Assembly: GCA_016204535.1 (NCBI GenBank)
Contig: JACQKL010000007.1
Coordinates: forward strand, 1 to 36,011
Length of the DNA stretch: 36,011 bases
Direction: 5' to 3'
Source of the DNA: Candidatus Levyibacteriota bacterium
GTDB taxonomy: Bacteria; Patescibacteriota; Microgenomatia; Levybacterales; UBA12049
In this document: positions 13,101 to 21,104 of the stretch, one piece after another
Layout of the letters: the number at the start of each line of letters is the position of its first letter
Numbering within the stretch: the first letter of the stretch is position 1
Notes under the pieces: generated by a model
What the model was told of the DNA's origin: nothing
What the model saw: only the letters and a program-made list of their open reading frames with translations
Databases searched by the model: none
Translations under genes and position numbers: made by a program

Positions 13101-13685
13101 TTACCGCGGGAGTTTGAGGACGTTTCCTGAGAAAATAAGGTCGGGATTTGAGAGATTATTTACTTTTGCAAGCTCAACCCATTTATAACCATCACCATAT
13201 GCTCTAACCGAGATATCCCATAAATTATCACCACTTTTGACCGTATATGAACTTCCTGTAATTGAACTCTTTTCAGTTACTTGTGTCGGTACTGTAGGAG
13301 TCGGTTCCGATTTTTGCGTAATGGTTGGAATTGTTAATTTATTTCCGGAATGGATTATATCGGGATTTTGCAACTTATTTGCTCTTGCTAATTCTGTCCA
13401 TTTATATCCATCTTTATAAACGTTCTCAGAAATAGTCCACAGATCGTCACCAGGTTTTACTGTATAAGTTGATGAAGTCTTTGATTCATTAGATTCTTGT
13501 TTTTCAAGATTTGATTCTTCTTTGGTAGAACTCGTTTGTGTGTTTTTAGCATTTCTTACAAAAGAAATAAATAAAATCCCTGCAACCAAGACAACTATCG
13601 CTCCTAAAATAAGACTTGTATAAGATTCTGTAAGTTTAAAATAGCTAAAAATTCCGCTTCTTGCTTTTCTATTTTGTTTTGCCAT
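13101..13685 (-). CDS. Membrane-anchored protein with two LysM domains
   Basis: 194 residues: a basic cytoplasmic start, one membrane helix near 23-46 (SLILGAIVVLVAGILFISFV), a Ser/Asn/Glu-rich linker and two LysM repeats. The first is YTVKPGDDLWTISENVYKDG (about 99-145), ending GNKLTIP. The second is YTVKSGDNLWDISVRAYGDG, ending at the C-terminus with GNVLKLPR. LysM binds glycan strands of peptidoglycan, so this is a cell-wall-tethered surface protein. There is no catalytic domain. It lies between tRNA-Asp and tRNA-Gly on the same strand, probably one transcript. Confidence 0.9.
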   Translation of the reverse strand: MAKQNRKARSGIFSYFKLTESYTSLILGAIVVLVAGILFISFVRNAKNTQTSSTKEESNLEKQESNESKTSSTYTVKPGDDLWTISENVYKDGYKWTELARANKLQNPDIIHSGNKLTIPTITQKSEPTPTVPTQVTEKSSITGSSYTVKSGDNLWDISVRAYGDGYKWVELAKVNNLSNPDLIFSGNVLKLPR

Positions 13686-13749
13686 ACATTTTAAGATATA
13701 AATTTGTGGGCAGAATTTTCTATGGGGCAGAAGTAAATCGACTTACTAG

Positions 13750-13823
13750 CGGGGTGAACGGGACTCGAACCCGCGGCCTCTTCCGTGACAGGGAAGCGCT
13801 CTAGCCAACTGAGCTACCACCCC
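13750..13823 (-). tRNA. tRNA-Asp (anticodon GTC)
   Basis: Acceptor GGGGTGG pairs with TCACCCC. The D arm contains AGCTCAGTTGGCTAGAGC, the anticodon arm is CTTCC-CTGTCAC-GGAAG with anticodon GTC, and the T arm is GCGGG-TTCGAGT-CCCGT. Discriminator G as expected for Asp; CCA is not encoded. Confidence 0.95.
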
Positions 13824-13845
13824 TCCCGTTTTTTAAGTTACTGAT

Positions 13846-13874
13846 AGCCTAGCACATAATTGAAGTCTAGTCAA
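13846..13874 (-). promoter_or_regulatory. tRNA-Asp promoter
   Basis: On the minus strand TTGACT (13869-13874), a 17-nt spacer and extended -10 TGCTAGGCT (TAGGCT 13846-13851). Transcription should start just before the tRNA and may continue through the LysM gene and tRNA-Gly. It overlaps the oppositely directed polX promoter. Confidence 0.75.
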
Positions 13875-13888
13875 TACTTTGATATTAT
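13860..13888 (+). promoter_or_regulatory. polX promoter
   Basis: TTGAAG (13860-13865), a 17-nt spacer and TATTAT (13883-13888), with ATG 13897 just 8 nt later. The -35 regions of this and the tRNA-Asp promoter are interleaved on opposite strands. Confidence 0.65.
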
Positions 13889-13896
13889 CACATAAA

Positions 13897-15666
13897 ATGA
13901 GCAATCAGCAAATAGCAAAACTATTTAGAAATGTAGTAGCAGCATATTCCATTAAAGATGAGAAAAAATTTCATTTTCAAATTTTGGCTTACCAAACTGC
14001 TGCGGAGACAATATTAAATACGACAGAGGAAATAAAAGATTTATACAAAGAGGGGAAATTAATTTCTCTTCCAGGCATTGGAGAGACAATTAAAGGTAGA
14101 ATCGAAGAGTTGTTTAAAAAAGACCATGTAGCTCATTTTGACTGGGTTTTAAAAGGAATACCAAAATCCGTTTTTGTCCTGATTGAGATACCAACTATTG
14201 GGCCCAAAAAAGCTTACAAATTAGTTAAAGAATTTTCCCTAGAAAATCCAGATGAGGTAATAGAAAAGTTAATTTTCAAAGCTAAAAACGGAGAAATAGC
14301 TAAAATCCCGTCTTTCGGAGAAAAGTCTGAACAAGACATTTTAAGAGCACTTTTGGAATACAAAACTGGTAAAAACAAGACTGCAAGAATGGTTCTTCCT
14401 TATGCGGCTGAAATAGCGGAAAGAATAATTGCCTATCTTAAAAAGAGTTCTGTCATAGCTGAAGCCGTGGTACTTGGTAGTCTCAGACGTATGATGCCAA
14501 CAGTTGGAGACATCGATGTTGCAGTGGCTACTAATGAGCCTGAAAAGGCAATCCAATATTTTGTTTCTTACCCTTATAAAGATAGAATTGTCGAAAAAGG
14601 CCCCCGGACAGCTTCTATACTTACTTCCGGGGGTAAGCAAATAGATTTAATGGTTCAACCGACCGAAGGTTTTGGTGCTCTATTACAACATTTTACTGGA
14701 AGTAAAGCGCATAACGTACACCTAAGAGAATTTGCTCTCAAAAAAGGCCTTTCTTTATCAGAAAAAGGCATTAAAAACCTAAAGGGAAAAGGCCAAAAAC
14801 TCAAAACTTATGATAGTGAAGAAAAATTTTACAGTGCGCTTGGATTAAGCTGGATTCCTCCAGAAATAAGAGAAGATACTGGCGAGATTGAGCTCGCAGA
14901 GCAACAAAACCTTCCTCAATTAGTTGAGCTTTCAGATATAAAAGGCGATTTGCATCTTCATTCCGACTTTCCGATTGAGCCAAGCCACGATCTTGGACAT
15001 AATTCTTTAAATGAAATGGCTGAATACGCTAAAAAATTAAACTATGAGTATGTTGGTTTTTCAGAACATAACCCTAGTATTTCAAAACATTCAAAAAATG
15101 ATATTTATTTTTTAATTGCAAGAAGAAATAATCTAATTGAACAAATTATTTCGAGTAATAAAGGTATACGAATACTTAAGCTACTCGAAATAGACATCTT
15201 AACCGATGGATCCCTTGCTATCAATAATAATTCTTTAGATTTACTCGATGGCGCGATTGTTTCAATTCATAGTTCTTTTAATACAGACAAAAACGAAATG
15301 ACTAAAAGGGTAATCGAAGGACTCTCCCATCCAAAAGCTAAAATACTCGCTCACCCAACTGGTAGACTTCTTAATAAACGACCAGGTTACAATCTTGATT
15401 TCGAAAAATTATTTGATTTTTGCAAAAAAAATAACAAAGCACTTGAAATTAACAGTTGGCCTCTGAGACTTGATTTGCCTGATTCATTAATCAGACAAGC
15501 TGTAAAATATAAGATCAAGATGGTAATTAATACCGACAGTCATTCATTATCGGAAATGAACTTAATGAAATATGGGGTAGCAATGGCTAGAAGAGGCTGG
15601 GCGGAAAAATGTGATATAATAAATACGTTGCCATACGAAAAACTCTTGGATTGGTTTAAAAAGTAA
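13897..15666 (+). CDS. polX: DNA polymerase X with PHP domain (PolX)
   Basis: 589 residues from ATG 13897; a TTG at 13879 is in frame but lies in the promoter. The N-terminal 8-kDa-like and helix-hairpin-helix part (LPGIGETIKGRIEEL, IPTIGPKKAYKLV) is followed by the family X nucleotidyltransferase core. The core has LGSLRRMMPTVGDIDVAVA (Asp205 and Asp207) and the third acidic residue Asp250 in GGKQIDLMV. The C-terminal PHP domain starts with GDLHLHSDF (His353, His355) and has further metal ligands in SEHN, AHPTGR and NTDSH. Bacterial PolX fills short gaps in base-excision repair and its PHP domain has 3'-5' exonuclease activity. LemA follows closely. Confidence 0.95.
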   Translation: MSNQQIAKLFRNVVAAYSIKDEKKFHFQILAYQTAAETILNTTEEIKDLYKEGKLISLPGIGETIKGRIEELFKKDHVAHFDWVLKGIPKSVFVLIEIPTIGPKKAYKLVKEFSLENPDEVIEKLIFKAKNGEIAKIPSFGEKSEQDILRALLEYKTGKNKTARMVLPYAAEIAERIIAYLKKSSVIAEAVVLGSLRRMMPTVGDIDVAVATNEPEKAIQYFVSYPYKDRIVEKGPRTASILTSGGKQIDLMVQPTEGFGALLQHFTGSKAHNVHLREFALKKGLSLSEKGIKNLKGKGQKLKTYDSEEKFYSALGLSWIPPEIREDTGEIELAEQQNLPQLVELSDIKGDLHLHSDFPIEPSHDLGHNSLNEMAEYAKKLNYEYVGFSEHNPSISKHSKNDIYFLIARRNNLIEQIISSNKGIRILKLLEIDILTDGSLAINNNSLDLLDGAIVSIHSSFNTDKNEMTKRVIEGLSHPKAKILAHPTGRLLNKRPGYNLDFEKLFDFCKKNNKALEINSWPLRLDLPDSLIRQAVKYKIKMVINTDSHSLSEMNLMKYGVAMARRGWAEKCDIINTLPYEKLLDWFKK

Positions 15667-15672
15667 CGAAAT

Positions 15673-15683
15673 AAAGGAGGTGA
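15673..15683 (+). promoter_or_regulatory. Strong ribosome binding site before lemA
   Basis: AAAGGAGGTGA is fully complementary to the usual 16S rRNA 3' end and lies 8 nt before ATG 15692. It contrasts with the leaderless starts nearby; as the lemA gene follows polX closely, an internal gene needs its own site. Confidence 0.7.
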
Positions 15684-15691
15684 AATAAGTT

Positions 15692-16246
15692 ATGTCTACG
15701 GAAATAATTATAATACTTATAATTTTAGGAATTATAACCTTCTATGTGCTATCCGTATATAACTCTTTGGCTACTGGAAAAGTACGCATCAAAGAGTCGT
15801 TTAGCGGAATAGACGTGCAATTAAAAAGAAGGGTAGACTTAGTTCCTAATCTAATAGAGGCTGTTAAAGGATACGCCAAGCATGAAAAGGAGCTGTTGGA
15901 AAATGTTACTAAAGCAAGATCTTCCCTAATGCATGCAAGTACTACTCAACAAAAAGCAGAATCTGATAATATGCTTTCTCAGGCATTAAAAAGTTTGATA
16001 GCGATTTCCGAAAGCTATCCCGATCTTAAAGCAAGTAAAAATTTTCTAGAACTGCAAGCGGAACTTTCTGATATTGAGGCAAAAATTGCCTATGCCAGAC
16101 AATTTTACAATTCAAATGTAAGAGGATTTAACACAACACTTGCGAATTTTCCAAGCGGAACGTTGGGTAAAATGTTTGGTTTTAAAGAAGAAGAATTTTT
16201 TGAAACTAAGGGAAGCGAAAGGGAACCTGTTAAGGTATCCTTTTAA
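15692..16246 (+). CDS. lemA: LemA family protein
   Basis: 184 residues. A single N-terminal membrane helix (about 4-25) is followed by a four-helix-bundle domain with the family signature YNSLATGKVRIKESFSGIDVQLKRRVDLVPNLIE spread over residues 24-57. Later blocks are ENVTKARSSL, YPDLKASKNFLELQAELSDIE and YARQFYNSNV ending FPSGTLGKMFGF. LemA is a cell-envelope protein often paired with the HtpX protease, as here (6 nt apart). Its precise function is not established. Confidence 0.95.
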   Translation: MSTEIIIILIILGIITFYVLSVYNSLATGKVRIKESFSGIDVQLKRRVDLVPNLIEAVKGYAKHEKELLENVTKARSSLMHASTTQQKAESDNMLSQALKSLIAISESYPDLKASKNFLELQAELSDIEAKIAYARQFYNSNVRGFNTTLANFPSGTLGKMFGFKEEEFFETKGSEREPVKVSF

Positions 16247-16252
16247 AAATAT

Positions 16253-17152
16253 ATGAACATTTACTCTCAAATCTCAGCCAACAAAACAAAAACTTGGCTG
16301 ATAGTTATTTTGTTTGTGATATTTATTACTACTATCGTATTTATATACGGTAAGGCATCAGGGTATGGACTATCTTATGCTGGAATAGGACTGATAATAT
16401 CAGGAATAATGGGTTTTACTAGCTATTATTATTCAGACAAGATGATCTTGGGAATGTCTCAAGCCAAACAGATCCAGAAATCGGATAATCCTCTGCTTTT
16501 TAGAACAGTTGAAAATTTGTGTATCGGAGCAGGAATTCCAATGCCTAAGATTTATATCATTGAAGATTCCGCTCCTAATGCATTTGCAACCGGTCGTGAC
16601 CCAAAGCATTCAGTCGTCTGTGCCACCACAGGAATTTTAGAAAAGCTGAATAAAGTCGAACTGGAAGGAGTTATTGCCCATGAGCTTTCCCACGTTCGAA
16701 ATTACGATATAAGATTAATGTCCATAGTCGTAATTTTGGTAGGTTTAGTTGCTCTTCTTGCAGATTTTTTCATGAGAAGCCTTTGGTATGGAGGAGGCCG
16801 AAGAGATAGAAATGACAGAAATAATACTCAAGGAATATTTTTATTGATTGGAATTGTTTTGGCTATACTTTCTCCACTTATTGCAACATTAATTCAGTTA
16901 GCGGTTTCCAGAAAAAGAGAGTTTTTGGCAGATGCATCCGGAGCATTGTTAACAAGATATCCTGAAGGTTTAGCCTCAGCTTTGGAAAAAATTGCTAAAG
17001 ATAAAGAACCTTTGGAGGTTGCCAACAATGCAACCGCACATCTATATATCGCTAACCCATTTAAAAATAAAATTTCAGGAAGTTGGTTTGCAAACCTTTT
17101 CAATACTCATCCCCCAATTGATGAGCGAATTAAAATCCTTAGATCAATGTAG
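16253..17152 (+). CDS. htpX: HtpX-like zinc metalloprotease (M48)
   Basis: 299 residues. Two N-terminal membrane helices (about 14-34 and 40-58) come before a PNAFATGRDP block. The zinc-binding HELSH at 143-147 follows, then two further helices after the KYDxR-like region, and the third ligand Glu223 in EFLADASGA. A conserved NPFKN and THPPIDERI end the protein. It is a membrane-bound protease that degrades misfolded membrane proteins. Context with lemA is typical. The short Gly/Arg/Asn-rich cytosolic loop (GGGRRDRNDRNN) is as in homologues. Confidence 0.95.
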   Translation: MNIYSQISANKTKTWLIVILFVIFITTIVFIYGKASGYGLSYAGIGLIISGIMGFTSYYYSDKMILGMSQAKQIQKSDNPLLFRTVENLCIGAGIPMPKIYIIEDSAPNAFATGRDPKHSVVCATTGILEKLNKVELEGVIAHELSHVRNYDIRLMSIVVILVGLVALLADFFMRSLWYGGGRRDRNDRNNTQGIFLLIGIVLAILSPLIATLIQLAVSRKREFLADASGALLTRYPEGLASALEKIAKDKEPLEVANNATAHLYIANPFKNKISGSWFANLFNTHPPIDERIKILRSM

Positions 17153-17170
17153 TCCTCACTACCAATACTA

Positions 17171-17176
17171 TATAAT
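17171..17176 (+). promoter_or_regulatory. -10 box of murT
   Basis: TATAAT ends 6 nt before ATG 17183, the leaderless spacing. It lies just after the htpX stop. A matching -35 is not obvious. Confidence 0.5.
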
Positions 17177-17182
17177 GTATTC

Positions 17183-18502
17183 ATGAATATTCTTTTGGTC
17201 TTGTTTGGAAAACTACTTTCAACAATTAGTCGGTTTTTTAACCTAGGCTCTGGGTCAACGTGGCCCGGACATCTTGCGCTACTTATAAATAAAAATTTTA
17301 TTAAAGACTTGCTAAAAAATTCAAAAATTAAAGTAATTCTAGTGACAGGAACAAATGGAAAAACAACAACGGGAAAACTAATCCAAACTGTTCTTGAAAA
17401 AAGCGGTAAAAAGGTTTTTCAAAATGCATCCGGAGCAAATCTTCTGAATGGTATTGCGTCAAGTCTGTTACTACATAGTAGCATACTTGATAAGATAAAT
17501 TATGATTATGCGATTTTTGAAATTGACGAGAATATTTTACCCTTCATTCTTAAAGAGATAACGCCAGATTACCTTATTCTTTTGAATTTATTTAGGGATC
17601 AACTTGACAGGTATGGTGAAGTGAATACAATCACGAAAAAATGGCAGAAAGCATTGTCAAAACTTTCAAAAAATACGACCCTAATTTTAAACGCTGATGA
17701 TCCCCAAATTGCGTCTTTAAGGCGACACCTGGAAGGTGTCAATATAAAGTTTTTTGGAATTGATTCTAAAAACAATACCGAAAAAACCCAACATGCTTCC
17801 GACTCAATATATTGCCCAAATTGCGGTGAGAAATTGACATACATCTCTACATATTTTTCTCACTTAGGAGATTGGATTTGTAAGAAATGTCATAACAAAC
17901 ATCCGCAAGAAACGTTTACCTCTTCACCGTTTTACCCATTGTCAGGCGTTTACAATCAATATAATACCAATGCCGCAGTTCTTTTGGCGCAAGCTTTAGG
18001 ATTTGACAAAGAAAAGATAACGGCTTCTTTGAAGGGTTTTAAACCGGCTTTCGGAAGACAAGAGATTTTAGATATTGAAGGAAAAAAAGCGCAAATATTT
18101 CTCTCGAAAAACCCAACCAGTTTTAACGAATCTTTAAGGACGATCGCGTCTTTAAACGCAAAAACAATATTGATTGTTTTAAATGACCGAATTCCGGACG
18201 GAAGAGATGTTTCATGGATTTGGGATGTTGAGTTTGAAAATTATGTTGATAGTTTTGAACACATAATAATCTCTGGAGAAAGGTGTTATGACATGGCATT
18301 GCGCATTAAGTACGCAAATTCTTTGAAAAATCAAAAAATAGCAATAGGGCAATTTAACAATTTAACAATTGAAGATGACCTGCGAAAAACAATAAAAATA
18401 AGTTTGAGCAAAATAGATACTAAGCAAACTTTATATATTCTTCCTACTTATTCAGCAATGCTTGAGGTAAGAAAAATATTAACAAACAAAAAAATATTAT
18501 GA
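17183..18502 (+). CDS. murT: Lipid II isoglutaminyl synthase, MurT subunit
   Basis: 439 residues, a Mur-ligase-like ATPase. P-loop GTNGKTTT at 56-63, EIDEN and LLNLFRDQLDRYGE blocks, LNADDP, and a zinc ribbon with Cys211, Cys214, Cys233 and Cys236. The C-terminal domain follows (FGRQEILDIEGKKAQIFLSK, then NDRIPDGRDVSWIWDV, a motif special to MurT). With GatD it amidates the D-Glu of lipid II to D-isoglutamine. The loop after NADDPQIAS contains RRHLEGVN encoded by a palindromic unit. It overlaps gatD by ATGA, so both subunits are made together. Confidence 0.95.
   Translation: MNILLVLFGKLLSTISRFFNLGSGSTWPGHLALLINKNFIKDLLKNSKIKVILVTGTNGKTTTGKLIQTVLEKSGKKVFQNASGANLLNGIASSLLLHSSILDKINYDYAIFEIDENILPFILKEITPDYLILLNLFRDQLDRYGEVNTITKKWQKALSKLSKNTTLILNADDPQIASLRRHLEGVNIKFFGIDSKNNTEKTQHASDSIYCPNCGEKLTYISTYFSHLGDWICKKCHNKHPQETFTSSPFYPLSGVYNQYNTNAAVLLAQALGFDKEKITASLKGFKPAFGRQEILDIEGKKAQIFLSKNPTSFNESLRTIASLNAKTILIVLNDRIPDGRDVSWIWDVEFENYVDSFEHIIISGERCYDMALRIKYANSLKNQKIAIGQFNNLTIEDDLRKTIKISLSKIDTKQTLYILPTYSAMLEVRKILTNKKIL
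17720..17741 (+). repeat. Palindromic unit inside murT
   Basis: GACACCTGGAAGGTGTC within GGC...AAT is a perfect 7-bp-stem palindrome with a 3-nt centre. It is read in frame as RRHLEGVN in a surface loop of the ATPase domain and is related to the intergenic copy at 147-193 and the gatD copy. Confidence 0.6.
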
Positions 18503-19305
18503 ATTATAAATTAACTATTGGTTGGTTATATCCAGAGCTAATGAGTACCTATGGCGATAGAGGAAATATTGTTGTCCTTCAAAAAAGATGTGAATGGCGA
18601 GGAATTAAAACAAAGATTAAAAGACTTGATTTGGGTTTTAACCTTAATGATTTAAAAAGTTGCGATTTATTGTTTATGGGAGGGGCACAAGATCGGCAAC
18701 AAAAAATAGTAGCGAATGATTTTGCTAAAGAAAAAATTAAAGCCTTGAAAGACATGGTCGAAAGTGAAACGCCCGGGCTTTATATTTGCGGAGCATATCA
18801 ATTCCTGGGAAAATATTATAAAGAAGCAGACGGAACAATAATTCCCTGCCTTGATATTTTAGATTTATATACAGTAAACCCTGGAGCAAATCATCCTCGG
18901 TTAATCGGCAATATTGCAGTAGAACTCCAAGGTGTCAATACTTGTTCACCTTCCAGGTGCAATTGTAGCTACACCTTGATAGGATTTGAGAATCATGGAG
19001 GAAGAACTTATCTTGGGAAAAATATTAAACCACTAGGGAAAACCTTGGTGGGATTTGGCAATAATGGTAACGACAAAACGGAAGGCGCTTTTTATAAAAA
19101 CAGTTTTGGAACATATCTGCATGGACCAATTCTTCCCAAAAATCCTCTGTTTGCGGACAGCTTAATAAGGCTGTCTCTGGAAAAAAAGTACTTGCCTCAC
19201 CAAAAGGCGGGTGGCTCCCCTACTATTAACCTCTCCCCTATTGATGAAACTTTGGAAAACAAAGCCCGCAGCGCAATTGCTAAAAGATTGAATGTTAAGC
19301 TATAA
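18499..19305 (+). CDS. gatD: Lipid II isoglutaminyl synthase, glutamine amidotransferase subunit GatD
   Basis: 268 residues, a CobB/CobQ-like glutaminase. The start LTIGWLYPELMSTYGDRGN, the GGAQDRQQ motif, nucleophile Cys97 in YICGAYQFLG and His208 in GTYLHGPIL define it. GFENHGGRTYL is a GatD hallmark. It supplies ammonia to MurT. It is longer than typical members, with extra residues at GVNTCSPSRCNCSYT (encoded by a palindromic unit) and near the end (HQKAGGSPT). ATGA overlap with murT. Confidence 0.94.
   Translation: MNYKLTIGWLYPELMSTYGDRGNIVVLQKRCEWRGIKTKIKRLDLGFNLNDLKSCDLLFMGGAQDRQQKIVANDFAKEKIKALKDMVESETPGLYICGAYQFLGKYYKEADGTIIPCLDILDLYTVNPGANHPRLIGNIAVELQGVNTCSPSRCNCSYTLIGFENHGGRTYLGKNIKPLGKTLVGFGNNGNDKTEGAFYKNSFGTYLHGPILPKNPLFADSLIRLSLEKKYLPHQKAGGSPTINLSPIDETLENKARSAIAKRLNVKL
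18929..18977 (+). repeat. Palindromic unit inside gatD
   Basis: AGGTGTC, TTCACCTTCCAGGTGCAA and TACACCT occur in this order; the centre is a palindrome CACCT-TCC-AGGTG. It has the same layout as the copy at 147-193 (CACCT-CCC-AGGTGCAA, then GACACCT) and is translated as GVNTCSPSRCNCSYT, a segment missing from typical GatD proteins. Confidence 0.6.
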
Positions 19306-19323
19306 TAATATCTAGTTGAATAT

Positions 19324-19605
19324 ATGAAAATTAACGTACTTCATGTGGCAAAATTAGCCAATCTGCCTCTGAAAAATGAAGAAATAAAAAAGCTTGAAGA
19401 ACAATTGTCAGAAACTTTGACTTATATTGAAAAACTTAATTCAATAAATACAGAAAACATTGAACCAACCTCTCAAGTAACCGGTCTTGAAAATGTGGCC
19501 AGAGAAGATGAACCCAAACCCTCTCTTTCCCAAGAAGAAGCTTTATCCAACACAAAATCTCAGCACAATGGATTATTTAAGATTAAAGCAGTTTTTGATG
19601 TTTAA
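19324..19605 (+). CDS. gatC: Asp/Glu-tRNA amidotransferase subunit C
   Basis: 93 residues. The blocks VAKLANLPLKNEEI, LEEQLSETLTYIEKLN, TSQVTGLENVAREDEP and the C-terminal SLSQEEALSN with KIKAVFDV are those of GatC, which wraps around GatA and stabilises the GatAB complex. It opens the gatCAB cluster, so Asn-tRNA and/or Gln-tRNA are made by transamidation. It starts 18 nt after gatD. Confidence 0.95.
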   Translation: MKINVLHVAKLANLPLKNEEIKKLEEQLSETLTYIEKLNSINTENIEPTSQVTGLENVAREDEPKPSLSQEEALSNTKSQHNGLFKIKAVFDV

Positions 19606-19607
19606 CG

Positions 19608-19636
19608 AGGTTGATCCTTGCAGCAAGGATTAACCT
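19608..19636 (+). other. Hairpin between gatC and gatA
   Basis: AGGTT-GATCCTTGC and GCAAGGAT-TAACCT form a long, nearly perfect stem (one mismatch) with a single-base loop in the 42-bp gatC-gatA gap. No T-run follows, so it is unlikely to terminate; it may process the message or tune gatA. Confidence 0.5.
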
Positions 19637-19647
19637 TAAAAAGATAT

Positions 19648-21057
19648 ATGAATTTGAATCAATTAACAATTAAAGAAGCAAAGGAAGGATTAAAAAATAA
19701 AAAATTTTCTTCTGTTGATTTGACTCAAGATTGTCTGAAAAGGATAAAGGAAATAGAACCAAAATTAAATGCCTTTGTTACGATTACAGAAAAAGAGGCG
19801 TTAAGCCAAGCGAAGAAAGCTGATGATATGATTGCAAATGGAGATGATTTGCCTCTTTTAGGTATACCCATCTCTATCAAGGATAATTTTTGCACTCTAG
19901 GAGTTAAGACTACTGCCTCTAGTAAAGTTTTAGAGAATTTTATTCCTCCCTATAATGCAACAGTCGTTGAGAAGTTAAATAATGCTGGTGCAGTTACTTT
20001 AGGAAAAACCAATATGGATGCGTGGGCTCATGGATCATCAACCGAAACCTCAGATTTTGGTTCAACAAAAAATCCTTGGAATTTAAAGAGGCTCCCGGGT
20101 GGATCATCGGGAGGAGCTGCGGCAAGCGTTTCCTCAGATGAAGTTTTAGCTGGAATTGGCTCGGAAACTGCCGGATCCATTCGTCAACCTGCATCCTGGT
20201 GCGGAGCTGTTGGCTTAAAACCTACATATGGACGCGTCAGCCGCTACGGAGTAATTGCAATGGCATCCTCACTTGATAGTCCAGGGCCAATAACAAAAAC
20301 TGTTGAAGACAGTGCGTTAATATTAAACGTTTTGGCAGGACAGGATGATAAAGATGCAACGACTTCACCCAGAAAAACTGAAGATCATACAAAAGACTTA
20401 TCCAAAAGCATAAAAGGGTTAAGAATTGGAATTTCAGAAGATTACTTCAAGGGAATCTATAGGGAAATAACTGAAGATGTCCAAAATGCTTTAAAAGTAT
20501 TGGAAAAACAAGGGGCGATCATCAAAAATATTAAATTATTTGACCCGCAATACGCGATTGCCGTATATACAATTCTCCAAAGAGCAGAGGTTTCTTCTAA
20601 CCTTGCTCGTTATGACGGAATAAGATACGGAAATGATAGATCATATTTTGGTGAAGAAGCAAAAAGAAGAATCATGCTTGGAACTTATACCTTATCTGCC
20701 GGATACTATGATGCATATTACAAAAAAGCACAACAAGTTAGAACTCTGATCGTTAAAGATTTTAATCAAGCATTTAAAGACGTTGATGTTGTTATTGCAC
20801 CAACAAGCCCCTCAACAGCATTATTCGCAGGGTCTTCTGAGGATAATCCAATGTTCGGAGAGCTTGCTGATGTTCTAGTTGAACCATCGTCTATCGCTGG
20901 CCTGCCAGGAATTAATATTACCTGCGGATTTTCAAAAGAAGATCTTCCTATTGGGATGCAGATTATCGGTCCGCAACTTGCAGAAAGCCTAATATTGAAC
21001 GTTGCCTACAAATATGAGCAGGAAACACAATTTTATAAACAGCGACCAAAACTATAA
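19648..21057 (+). CDS. gatA: Asp/Glu-tRNA amidotransferase subunit A
   Basis: 469 residues from ATG 19648; an upstream in-frame TTG at 19618 falls inside the hairpin and is rejected. It is an amidase-signature enzyme: catalytic Lys78 in GIPISIKDNF, Ser153 in LPGGSSGGAAA and nucleophile Ser177 in GSETAGSIRQP. The usual TGGSIRQP is TAGSIRQP here, a small oddity next to the active site. It hydrolyses glutamine and passes ammonia to GatB. Confidence 0.97.
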   Translation: MNLNQLTIKEAKEGLKNKKFSSVDLTQDCLKRIKEIEPKLNAFVTITEKEALSQAKKADDMIANGDDLPLLGIPISIKDNFCTLGVKTTASSKVLENFIPPYNATVVEKLNNAGAVTLGKTNMDAWAHGSSTETSDFGSTKNPWNLKRLPGGSSGGAAASVSSDEVLAGIGSETAGSIRQPASWCGAVGLKPTYGRVSRYGVIAMASSLDSPGPITKTVEDSALILNVLAGQDDKDATTSPRKTEDHTKDLSKSIKGLRIGISEDYFKGIYREITEDVQNALKVLEKQGAIIKNIKLFDPQYAIAVYTILQRAEVSSNLARYDGIRYGNDRSYFGEEAKRRIMLGTYTLSAGYYDAYYKKAQQVRTLIVKDFNQAFKDVDVVIAPTSPSTALFAGSSEDNPMFGELADVLVEPSSIAGLPGINITCGFSKEDLPIGMQIIGPQLAESLILNVAYKYEQETQFYKQRPKL

Positions 21058-21059
21058 GT

Positions 21060-21089
21060 TTACTATAATAATATATATCATTATAGTAA
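21060..21089. other. AT-rich inverted repeat between gatA and gatB
   Basis: TTACTATAAT (21060-21069) and ATTATAGTAA (21080-21089) form a perfect 10-bp stem with a 10-nt loop, in the gap before gatB. Each arm also contains a TATAAT/TATAGT-like -10 sequence, so a promoter or weak terminator is possible. Confidence 0.4.
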
Positions 21090-21104
21090 TTGAGAGTAAA
21101 GTTT

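Noticed and set aside
12939-13130. 63-residue plus-strand frame over tRNA-Gly
   Set aside because: It is built from arm B', the antisense of tRNA-Gly and the end of the LysM gene; no coding signal.
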